NCBI RefSeq assembly: GCF_041320275.1
Contig: NZ_CP162023.1
Coordinates: 4,154,001 to 4,218,000, forward strand
Direction of reading: 5' to 3'
Source: Mumia sp. Pv4-285
GTDB lineage: Bacteria; Actinomycetota; Actinomycetes; Propionibacteriales; Nocardioidaceae
DNA length: 64,000 nucleotides
The notes under the pieces were generated by a model. It was not told where the DNA came from, did no database searches, and saw only the letters and a program-made list of their open reading frames with translations. Shown here piece by piece: positions 16,481 through 23,630 of the stretch (within the stretch, counting starts at the first letter, position 1; the number at the start of each line of letters is the position of its first letter). The position numbers and the translations under genes were made by a program.

Positions 16481-17845
16481 ATGAGCACGTCGGGCAACCT
16501 GACCCTGGACCAGCTGAAGGACGACGTCGCGACCGGTGACATCGACACGGTGATCGTGGCGTTCTGCGACATGCAGGGCCGGATGACCGGCAAACGGGTC
16601 TCGGCCCGGCTGTTCGTCGAGGACGTCGCCGAGCACGGCGCAGAGTGCTGCAACTACCTCCTGGCGGTCGACGTCGACATGAACACCGTCGACGGGTACA
16701 CGATGTCGAGCTGGGAGACCGGCTACGGCGACATGGTGATGCGCCCCGACTTCGCGACCCTGCGGCGCATCCCCTGGCTCCCGGGTACGGCGCTGGTGAT
16801 CGCCGACCTCGAGGACCACCACGGCGACGCGGTCGCCGCAGCGCCCCGCTCGATCCTCCAGCGGCAGGTCGCGCGGCTCGCCGAGCGCGGGCTCGTGCCG
16901 TACGCGGGGACCGAGCTCGAGTTCATGGTGTTCGACACCGGCTTCCGCGAGGCCTGGGCCAAGGGCTACCGCGACCTGACTCCTGCCACGGACTACAACG
17001 TCGACTACGCGATGCTCGCCTCGACCCGCATGGAGCCGCTGCTGCGCGACATCCGTCAGGGCATGGACGGAGCCGGCATGTACTGCGAGGGCGTCAAGGG
17101 CGAGTGCAACCTCGGACAGCAGGAGATCGCCTTCCGGTACGCCCACGCGCTCGCGACCTGCGACAACCACACGATCTACAAGAACGGCGCCAAGGAGATC
17201 GCCGACCGTCACGGCAAGAGCCTCACCTTCATGGCGAAGTTCGACGAGCGCGAGGGCAACTCGTGCCACGTCCACCTCTCCCTGCGCGGCGACGACGGCA
17301 GCGCGGTCTTCGCCGACGACGACGGGCCGCACGCGATGTCGCCGATGTTCCGCCACTTCGTCGCCGGCCAGCTGGCGACGATGCGCGAGCTGACCCTCTT
17401 CTACGCCCCCAACATCAACTCGTACAAGCGGTTCACCGAGGGCAGCTTCGCCCCGACCGCCGTCGCCTGGGGCGTCGACAACCGCACCTGCTCCCTGCGC
17501 GTGGTGGGCCACGGCCTCGGCATGCGGGTGGAGTGTCGCGCACCCGGCGGTGACGTCAACCCGTACCTCGCCGTTGCCGCACTGATCGCGGGTGGTCTGC
17601 ACGGCATCGATGCGGAGCTCGAGCTCGACGCCCCGCTCGAGGGCAACGCGTACACGAGCGACGCCGAGCACCTCCCGTCCACGCTGCGCGACGCGGCGAC
17701 CCTGTTCGAGGAGTCGACGATCGCTCGCGAGGCCTTCGGCGACGAGGTCGTCGACCACTACCTCAACAACGCACGCATCGAGCAGACAGCGTTCGACGCC
17801 GCCGTGACCGACTGGGAGAGGGTGCGCGGATTTGAACGACTCTGA
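16481..17845 (+). CDS. Glutamine-synthetase-like gamma-glutamylamine ligase (GlnA4/PuuA-like)
   Basis: 454 residues. It has the GS catalytic core: ELEFMVF, GECNLGQQEIAFRYA, FMAKFDEREGNSCHVHLSL and the substrate loop NSYKRFTEGSFAPTAVAWGVDNRT, but no adenylylation-site region like that of GlnA1 and an altered N-terminal domain. Such paralogues join glutamate to an amine (putrescine for PuuA, ethanolamine for Streptomyces GlnA4). The divergent ethanolamine-type permease and downstream gamma-glutamyl hydrolase favour this over ammonia assimilation. Substrate choice is inferred. Confidence 0.88.
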   Translation: MSTSGNLTLDQLKDDVATGDIDTVIVAFCDMQGRMTGKRVSARLFVEDVAEHGAECCNYLLAVDVDMNTVDGYTMSSWETGYGDMVMRPDFATLRRIPWLPGTALVIADLEDHHGDAVAAAPRSILQRQVARLAERGLVPYAGTELEFMVFDTGFREAWAKGYRDLTPATDYNVDYAMLASTRMEPLLRDIRQGMDGAGMYCEGVKGECNLGQQEIAFRYAHALATCDNHTIYKNGAKEIADRHGKSLTFMAKFDEREGNSCHVHLSLRGDDGSAVFADDDGPHAMSPMFRHFVAGQLATMRELTLFYAPNINSYKRFTEGSFAPTAVAWGVDNRTCSLRVVGHGLGMRVECRAPGGDVNPYLAVAALIAGGLHGIDAELELDAPLEGNAYTSDAEHLPSTLRDAATLFEESTIAREAFGDEVVDHYLNNARIEQTAFDAAVTDWERVRGFERL

Positions 17846-18563
17846 CCGGCCGCCCGTCATCGGCCTGACGACCTATCTCGAGCGGTCCGCCACCGGAGTG
17901 TGGGACGTGCCGGCCTCGTTCCTGCCGCGCATCTACATCGACGGGATCACCGGCGCCGGCGGCGTGGCGGTCCTGCTTCCGCCGCAGCCGCCGAGCGGTG
18001 CGGCGTACGCGCTCGACGGCCTCGACGGTCTCGTCCTCACCGGCGGACGCGACGTGGACCCTGCCTCGTACGGCCACGAGCCGCACCCGAGCACCGACGA
18101 GCCGCGCCCGGACCGCGACGGGTGGGAGCGGGCGCTGCTCGACGGAGCGCTCGACCGGGATCTGCCGGTGCTCGGCATCTGCCGCGGCATGCAGGTCCTC
18201 AACGTCGCGCTCGGCGGGACCCTGCACCAGCACCTCCCCGACGTCGTCGGCCATCCCCGCCACCAGCTCGGTGACGCGGTGTTCTCGACGACCACCGCCC
18301 GCATGGTCCCCGGCACCCGGACCGCGGCGATCGTCGGCGAGGCGGTGGACGGCCAGTGCTACCACCACCAGGGCCTCGATCGGCTCGGCGAGGGACTCGT
18401 CGTCAGCGGACGGGCCGACGACGGCACGGTCGAGGCCGTCGAGCTGCCTGCGGCGGCGTTCGTCGTCGCGGTGCAGTGGCACCCCGAGGAGACCCTCGAC
18501 GACCTCCGCCTGTTCGCTGCGCTGGTCGCAGCGGCGACCGACCGCTCGGAGCTGCGGGTATGA
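17832..18563 (+). CDS. Class I amidotransferase-like gamma-glutamyl hydrolase (PuuD-like)
   Basis: 243 residues with the C26 peptidase/PuuD fold: nucleophile Cys in GICRGMQVLN (about 117), and His-Glu in QWHPEE (about 217-219). PuuD hydrolyses gamma-glutamyl bonds of gamma-Glu-GABA. The start is taken as TTG 17832, which overlaps the ligase end by 14 nt and gives the usual PPVIGLTTY opening; no ATG or GTG exists in frame nearby. It overlaps the next gene by ATGA. Confidence 0.88.
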   Translation: MNDSDRPPVIGLTTYLERSATGVWDVPASFLPRIYIDGITGAGGVAVLLPPQPPSGAAYALDGLDGLVLTGGRDVDPASYGHEPHPSTDEPRPDRDGWERALLDGALDRDLPVLGICRGMQVLNVALGGTLHQHLPDVVGHPRHQLGDAVFSTTTARMVPGTRTAAIVGEAVDGQCYHHQGLDRLGEGLVVSGRADDGTVEAVELPAAAFVVAVQWHPEETLDDLRLFAALVAAATDRSELRV

Positions 18564-19984
18564 CCACGACGGACCTCCACAACCCCGCCGACGGCTCGGT
18601 GCTGATGACCCTCGACCTGCTGGACGCGGATGCCGTCGACGACGCCGTCGCCCGAGCCCGTACGGCGCAGCGGGCGTGGGCACGGCTGGCTCCGGTCGAG
18701 CGGGGCCAGGCCCTGCGCGCGTTCGCCGACGCCGTACGCGACCACGTCGAGGAGCTCGCGCGTCTGGAGGTCGCCAACAGCGGGCACCCGATCGGGCAGG
18801 CGCGCTGGGAGGCGGGCCACGTCGCCGACGTGCTCACCTACTACGCGGCCGCGCCCGAGCGGCTCTTCGGTCGCCAGATCCCGGTCGCCGGCGGCATCGA
18901 CATGACCTTCGCGGAGCCGATCGGCGTCATCGGTGTGATCACCCCGTGGAACTTCCCGATGACGATCGCGTCGTGGGGGTTCGCCCCCGCGCTCGCCGCC
19001 GGCAACGCCGTGCTGGTCAAGCCTGCGGAGTGGACCCCGCTGACGACGATCCGGCTCGGCGAGATCGCTGTCCAGGCGGGGCTCCCGGACGGCCTCCTGC
19101 AGGTCCTGCCGGGTCGCGGGTCCGTCCTCGGCGAGCGCCTCGTCACGCATCCCGGGGTCGGCAAGGTCGTCTTCACCGGATCCACCGCCACCGGTGCACG
19201 CGTGATGGCCGCTGCCGCGCCGACGGTGACGAACGTGACCCTCGAGCTCGGCGGCAAGAGCGCCAACGTCGTGTTCGCCGACGCCGACCTCGAACGCGCC
19301 GCGGCCACTGCTCCGTACGGAGTGTTCGAGAACGCCGGCCAGGACTGCTGCGCCCGCAGCCGCATCCTCGTGCAGGAGTCGGTCTACGAGCGGTTCATGG
19401 AGCTGCTCGAGCCCGCGGTCGCCGGTGTCCGTGTCGGTGACCCGGCGGACGAGGCGACGGAGATGGGCCCGCTGGTGTCGCGCCCGCACTGGGAGAAGGT
19501 CGCCTCGTACGTGCCCGACGACGCTCCCGTCGCCTTCCGCGGCTCGGCACCCTCCGGTCCCGGCAACTGGTTCGCCCCGACGGTCCTGACTCCGTCCTCG
19601 CGCACCGACCGCACGGTCGTCGAGGAGATCTTCGGACCGGTCGTCACGGTGCTCCGGTTCAGTGACGAGGCCGACGCGATCGCGCTCGCGAACGACACGG
19701 CGTACGGGTTGTCGGGGTCGATCTGGACCCGCGACGTCTCGCGTGCCTTCCGCGTCGCGCGCGCGGTCGAGGCCGGGAACCTGTCCGTGAACTCGCACTC
19801 GTCGGTGCGGTACGCGACACCGTTCGGCGGGTTCAAGCAGTCCGGTATCGGCCGTGAGCTCGGGCCCGACGCGCCGCTCGCCTTCACCGAGACCAAGAAC
19901 GTCTTCGTGGCCGTCGAAGACGGGCCAAGAAGCGACCAGCAGAGCGTGGCCGTCGAAGACGCAGCCCAGGAGGAGTCCGCATGA
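18560..19984 (+). CDS. NAD(P)-dependent aldehyde dehydrogenase (PuuC-like)
   Basis: 474 residues. Motifs: TPWNFPMTIASWGFAPALAAGN, KPAEWTPLT, FTGSTATGARV, catalytic Glu in LELGGKSANVVF and catalytic Cys in NAGQDCCARSR (about 262-263). Expected to oxidise a gamma-glutamyl aminoaldehyde to the acid in this cluster. The C-terminus carries an extra low-complexity tail in which VAVED occurs twice, 13 codons apart, encoded by a 16-nt direct repeat (19907-19922 and 19946-19961). Confidence 0.92.
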   Translation: MTTTDLHNPADGSVLMTLDLLDADAVDDAVARARTAQRAWARLAPVERGQALRAFADAVRDHVEELARLEVANSGHPIGQARWEAGHVADVLTYYAAAPERLFGRQIPVAGGIDMTFAEPIGVIGVITPWNFPMTIASWGFAPALAAGNAVLVKPAEWTPLTTIRLGEIAVQAGLPDGLLQVLPGRGSVLGERLVTHPGVGKVVFTGSTATGARVMAAAAPTVTNVTLELGGKSANVVFADADLERAAATAPYGVFENAGQDCCARSRILVQESVYERFMELLEPAVAGVRVGDPADEATEMGPLVSRPHWEKVASYVPDDAPVAFRGSAPSGPGNWFAPTVLTPSSRTDRTVVEEIFGPVVTVLRFSDEADAIALANDTAYGLSGSIWTRDVSRAFRVARAVEAGNLSVNSHSSVRYATPFGGFKQSGIGRELGPDAPLAFTETKNVFVAVEDGPRSDQQSVAVEDAAQEESA

Positions 19985-20763
19985 AGCCCGTCGACCTGAC
20001 CCAGCGGCTCGCCGGTCGCGTCGCCGTCGTCACCGGAGGGGCCAGCGGCATCGGCCTCGCCGCCGCACGCCGGATGGCGGCCGAGGGCGCGTCGATCGTC
20101 GTCGGCGACGTCGACCAGGAGTCCGGCAAGGGAGCCGCCGAGTCCGTCGGTGGGCTGTTCGTGCCCGTCGACGTCGCCGTCGAGGCGCAGGTCGATGCGC
20201 TGTTCGACGCCGCTGCGGAGGCGTACGGGTCGGTCGACGTCGCCTTCAACAACGCCGGCATCTCGCCGCCGGAGGACGACCTGATCGAGGTGACCGGCAT
20301 CGAGGCGTGGCAGCGCGTGCAGGACGTCAACCTCACGTCGGTCTACTTCTCCTGCCGCGCCGCACTGCGCCACATGGTGCCCGCGGGGCGCGGCTCGATC
20401 ATCAACACGGCGTCGTTCGTGGCCGTCATGGGGTCGGCGACGTCGCAGATCTCCTACACGGCGTCCAAGGGCGGGGTGCTCGCCATGTCGCGCGAGCTCG
20501 GCGTCCAGTACGCCCGCCAGGGCATCCGCGTCAACGCTCTGTGCCCGGGGCCGGTGAACACCCCCCTGCTCCAAGAGCTGTTCGCGAAGGACCCCGAGCG
20601 TGCCGCGAGGCGCCTGGTCCACGTGCCGGTCGGCCGGTTCGGCGAGCCGGAGGAGATGGCCGCCGCCGTCGCCTTCCTCGCCAGCGACGACGCGTCGTTC
20701 ATCACCGGCTCGTCGTTCCTGGTCGACGGCGGCATCAGCTCGGCGTACGTCACGCCGCTGTAG
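19981..20763 (+). CDS. Short-chain dehydrogenase/reductase
   Basis: 260 residues, classical SDR: cofactor motif TGGASGIG (about 18-25), NNAG, catalytic YTASK (Tyr about 159), and the C-terminal GSSFLVDGG. An Asp after the second strand (VVGDVD) favours NAD over NADP. In this cluster it could oxidise the hydroxyl of a gamma-glutamyl amino alcohol to the aldehyde used by the neighbouring dehydrogenase. It overlaps that gene by ATGA. Confidence 0.92.
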   Translation: MKPVDLTQRLAGRVAVVTGGASGIGLAAARRMAAEGASIVVGDVDQESGKGAAESVGGLFVPVDVAVEAQVDALFDAAAEAYGSVDVAFNNAGISPPEDDLIEVTGIEAWQRVQDVNLTSVYFSCRAALRHMVPAGRGSIINTASFVAVMGSATSQISYTASKGGVLAMSRELGVQYARQGIRVNALCPGPVNTPLLQELFAKDPERAARRLVHVPVGRFGEPEEMAAAVAFLASDDASFITGSSFLVDGGISSAYVTPL

Positions 20764-20787
20764 ACGGCGGGAGGTAGGGTCACCGCG

Positions 20788-21525
20788 ATGAGCACCGCAC
20801 CATCCGACGGGATCGAGGACGGCAGGGTGGAGGACGCGCTCCTGCGCCCCGTCCGGACCGGCAACGCCTTCGAGGACACCGTCTCCCGTCTGCTGCAGAC
20901 GGTGCGCCTCGGCGTGATCGCCCCCGGCGAGTCGCTGCCGTCGGAGCGCGACCTCGCGCTGCGGCTCGGGGTCAGCCGCGACACGGTGCGGGAGGCGATC
21001 CGGACGCTGAACGACGCCGGCTACGTGGAGACACGACGGGGGCGGTACGGCGGCACGTTCGTGGTCGACGACCTGCCCGCGCCGGTGCACCACGGTCCGG
21101 CACGCGCACCCGACTTCGACCTCGACGACGTGCTCCGGCTCCGCGAGATCCTCGAGGTCGGCGCGGTCCGGATGGCGGCAGCGCGGTCCCTCACCGCCGG
21201 CGAGCGCGACACCCTCTGGACGCGGCTCCAGGAGCTCACCACCGCCGAGCCGGTCGACTACCGCAGGCTCGACTCGCGGCTCCACCTCACGCTCGCCGAG
21301 ATGGCCGGTTCGCCGTCGCTGCTGCCGCTGGTGGCCGACGTCCGGATGAAGCTCAACGTCTTCCTGGACGACATCCCGCTGCTGCCGCGCAACATCGGCC
21401 ACTCCGACGAGCAGCACGAGACGCTCGTCGTCGCCGTCCTCACCGGCGATCCCGATCGCGCTGCGGCGGCGATGGAGGAGCATCTCGCGGGGTCGGCGGC
21501 GCTGCTGCGTGGGTTCTTGAGCTGA
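20788..21525 (+). CDS. FadR-type GntR family regulator
   Basis: 245 residues: winged helix (SLPSERDLALRLGVSRDTVREAIRTLNDAGYVETRRGRYGG, about 50-90) followed by an all-helical FCD effector domain with its metal-ligand-like Asp/His pattern. A -10-like TAGGGT ends 7 nt before the ATG, so it may also be made from its own leaderless message. Likely senses an intermediate of the upstream amine pathway. Its last 86 nt overlap the convergent gene. Confidence 0.9.
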   Translation: MSTAPSDGIEDGRVEDALLRPVRTGNAFEDTVSRLLQTVRLGVIAPGESLPSERDLALRLGVSRDTVREAIRTLNDAGYVETRRGRYGGTFVVDDLPAPVHHGPARAPDFDLDDVLRLREILEVGAVRMAAARSLTAGERDTLWTRLQELTTAEPVDYRRLDSRLHLTLAEMAGSPSLLPLVADVRMKLNVFLDDIPLLPRNIGHSDEQHETLVVAVLTGDPDRAAAAMEEHLAGSAALLRGFLS

Positions 21526-22417
21526 GGCCGCCGCCGGTCGACGAGGGTGTGCTGAACTCCTCGATCATCACGGGATACTGCTCGCCGCCGTGCCCCGCGG
21601 CGATCGCTCGGTCGGCCATCGCCTTGATCATCCTGGGCAGCTGGGTGCTGACGCCGGCGGCCTCGCTCTCCTCGATCAGGTGCTCCATCGCCCGGACGTC
21701 GGTCTCGAGTGCCGACACCTCGGCTGGGAAGCGGTCGGCGTCGACCTGCTCGGCATAGCCCGGTAGCCACCCGGCCACCTCGGCCGCGACCTGCTGCGCG
21801 AAGGGCGCGTACGTCGCGGCGTCGACACCCACCGTCCGGAGCAGAGCCGTCCCCTGCAGCCACGCGTTGAGCACGCTCCACATCATCGCCAGGCCGGCGG
21901 CGTCGTACAGCGCCGCGAGACCGTGGTCCGTGCCGAGGTGGGTGATGGTGCCGAGCGCCCGCAACGTCGGTTCGTGGGCCTGGAGGTCCTCGGCCCGCCC
22001 GGCCTGGAGGATCACCGCCTCGGGCGTGCCGATGGCCGGCGGTACCGCCATGATGGCGCCGTCGAGGTAGCGCGCGCCGCGCTGCTGTGCCCAGTGCGCG
22101 GTCTCCCGCGCCTGGTCCGAGCTGCCGGACGTGACATTGACGAGCGTCGCTCCGTCCAGCGCGCGTTCACCGGCTCCGAGGATGCTGCGGACGGCCCGGT
22201 AGTCCGTCACGCAGACGATCGTCAGTGGGCTTGCCCTGAGAGCGTGCCCCTCCGAGGGTGCTCGTCGTGCGCCCTTGGCCACCAGGCGGTCGACCTTCGA
22301 GGCGGTGCGGTTCCACACGGTCGTCGGATGGCCCGCAGCCAGGAACGCCTCCGCGAGCGCCTGGCCCATCAGCCCGAGTCCGATGACTGTCACTGGTGCT
22401 CTGCTCGTGTCTTCCAT
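21440..22417 (-). CDS. NADPH-dependent imine-reductase-like / 6-phosphogluconate-dehydrogenase-family protein
   Basis: 325 residues. N-terminal Rossmann motif VIGLGLMGQALAEAFLAAGHPTTVWNRT, NVTSGSSDQARE, then the helical dimerisation domain with a SALETDVRAMEHLIEES segment as in imine reductases/beta-hydroxyacid dehydrogenase relatives. ATG 22417 fits a leaderless MerR-type promoter; an ATG at 22438 lies inside the operator. The last 30 residues (Pro/Arg-rich) are read antisense to the GntR gene and have no family counterpart, so the natural end may have been lost. Confidence 0.85.
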   Translation of the reverse strand: MEDTSRAPVTVIGLGLMGQALAEAFLAAGHPTTVWNRTASKVDRLVAKGARRAPSEGHALRASPLTIVCVTDYRAVRSILGAGERALDGATLVNVTSGSSDQARETAHWAQQRGARYLDGAIMAVPPAIGTPEAVILQAGRAEDLQAHEPTLRALGTITHLGTDHGLAALYDAAGLAMMWSVLNAWLQGTALLRTVGVDAATYAPFAQQVAAEVAGWLPGYAEQVDADRFPAEVSALETDVRAMEHLIEESEAAGVSTQLPRMIKAMADRAIAAGHGGEQYPVMIEEFSTPSSTGGGLSSRTHAAAPPTPRDAPPSPPQRDRDRR

Positions 22418-22423
22418 GGCAAC

Positions 22424-22455
22424 ATCGTCAACGTTCATACCGGTGTGAAGGTCAA
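22424..22455 (-). promoter_or_regulatory. MerR-type operator/promoter
   Basis: On the minus strand TTGACC (22455-22450) and GACGAT (22429-22424) are separated by a 20-nt spacer holding the dyad TTCA-N8-TGAA centred on ACCGGT (22434-22449). Overlong spacers with a central dyad are the hallmark of promoters activated by MerR proteins. The -10 ends 6 nt before the ATG at 22417. Confidence 0.65.
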
Positions 22456-22467
22456 GCGAGGTGTGGA

Positions 22468-22824
22468 GTGCTGATCGGAGAGCTCAGCCGTCGGACGGGG
22501 GTCAACACCCACCAGCTGCGGTACTACGAGGCACAGGGCCTGCTCGAAGCCGATCGTGGCGTGAACGGCTATCGCGAGTTCGGGGCGAACGCGGTGCTAC
22601 GGGTGAGGCAGATCCGTCATCTGCTCGGTGCCGGCCTCTCGTCCGACGACATCGCGTACCTGTTGCCCTGCGCGACCGGGGAGGCGCCCGAGCTGGTCGG
22701 TTGTCCCGAGCTGCTCAGTGCCATGCGGTCGCGGCTCGAGCGGCTGGACGGCGAGATCACACGGCTCGGCCGGTCCCGCGAGGCCCTGCTCGACTACATC
22801 GAGACGGCCGAGCGGACAGGTTAG
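22468..22824 (+). CDS. MerR family transcriptional regulator
   Basis: 118 residues. N-terminal winged helix LIGELSRRTGVNTHQLRYYEAQGLLEADRGVNGYREF followed by a coiled-coil dimer helix (MRSRLERLDGEITRLGRSREALLDYIETAE). The short C-terminus has one Cys pair-like CATGEAPELVGC segment but no clear metal site. GTG start chosen at the normal MerR opening. Its TAG overlaps the stop of the convergent S-component gene. Confidence 0.92.
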   Translation: MLIGELSRRTGVNTHQLRYYEAQGLLEADRGVNGYREFGANAVLRVRQIRHLLGAGLSSDDIAYLLPCATGEAPELVGCPELLSAMRSRLERLDGEITRLGRSREALLDYIETAERTG

Positions 22825-23630
22825 ACGCCGAACGTGGCCGCCCGACCGAACGACGCCTTGCGCGCTGCCCGCCGCAGCGTGAGGAGCACCGCCGGCCCGA
22901 GCACGATGATCGCGACGGCGTTGGTGATCGCGCGCCCGGTGTCCCACCCGAGCGAGGTCAGGAGGATGAACCAGAAGAACCGTTGCAGGTTCTCTGCCAG
23001 CGACGCGCCCGGCACGAACGCGAGACCCTGGTCGCCGCTCGGGTCGATGCCCGCGAGGAACGGCCAGAACCAGAGGTTGAGCAGAGCACCGTAGAAGTAG
23101 GCCGCGAAGACCCCGTACGCCGCGAGCATCGCGATCTCCTTCTTCCCGGTGACCCGCTTCGGGAGCAGACCAGCGCCCAGTCCGAGCCACGCAGCGCACA
23201 TCATCTGGAACGGGAGCCACGGCCCGACGCCGGCGGTCAGGAGTGCCGACGCGAACAACGACGTGCACCCGAGCAGGAAGCCGAAGCCTGCACCGAAGAC
23301 CCGCCCACCCAGGATCAGCAGGAAGAAGACGAGGTCGAGCCCGGCCGTACCCGCACTGAGGGCACGCAGCCCGCACTGGATCGCCGACAGCACGCCGAGC
23401 ATCGCGAGCGCCTTCGCATCCATCCCGCCCTCCGACAGCTCGGCGAGGACGACGAGGAGCAGGAGCGGGAGGAGCAGGACGAAGTAGATCGGTGCCTGCG
23501 CGTCCTGCTGTCCGGACGCCGGCTCGAACAGCAGGGGCCACCCGAACATCGCCAGTCCGGCGACGGACGCGACCACCAGCACCGCCGCCGAGCGTGGCCG
23601 CAGCGCGATCGCCGTACGAGGGGTGCTCAC
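22821..23630 (-). CDS. ECF transporter S component (predicted cobalamin/corrinoid type)
   Basis: 269 residues with 6-8 hydrophobic segments, including RAAIxCGLRALSAGTAGLDLVFFLLILGGRVFGAGFGFLLG-like helices typical of ECF S components, and no ATPase or catalytic motif. As last gene of the operon it overlaps the ATPase by GTGA. The upstream cobalamin riboswitch and a transcobalamin-like gene point to B12 or another corrinoid as cargo; cobalt is less likely because S components for cobalt (CbiM) look different. Confidence 0.82.
   Translation of the reverse strand: MSTPRTAIALRPRSAAVLVVASVAGLAMFGWPLLFEPASGQQDAQAPIYFVLLLPLLLLVVLAELSEGGMDAKALAMLGVLSAIQCGLRALSAGTAGLDLVFFLLILGGRVFGAGFGFLLGCTSLFASALLTAGVGPWLPFQMMCAAWLGLGAGLLPKRVTGKKEIAMLAAYGVFAAYFYGALLNLWFWPFLAGIDPSGDQGLAFVPGASLAENLQRFFWFILLTSLGWDTGRAITNAVAIIVLGPAVLLTLRRAARKASFGRAATFGV

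Noticed and set aside
16481-17845. Housekeeping glutamine synthetase
   Set aside because: Context with permease, hydrolase and aldehyde dehydrogenase and a divergent N-terminus fit a gamma-glutamylamine ligase better.
22821-23630. Cobalt S component CbiM/CbiN
   Set aside because: The conserved N-terminal His motif of CbiM is missing and a separate CbtAB cobalt importer is present.
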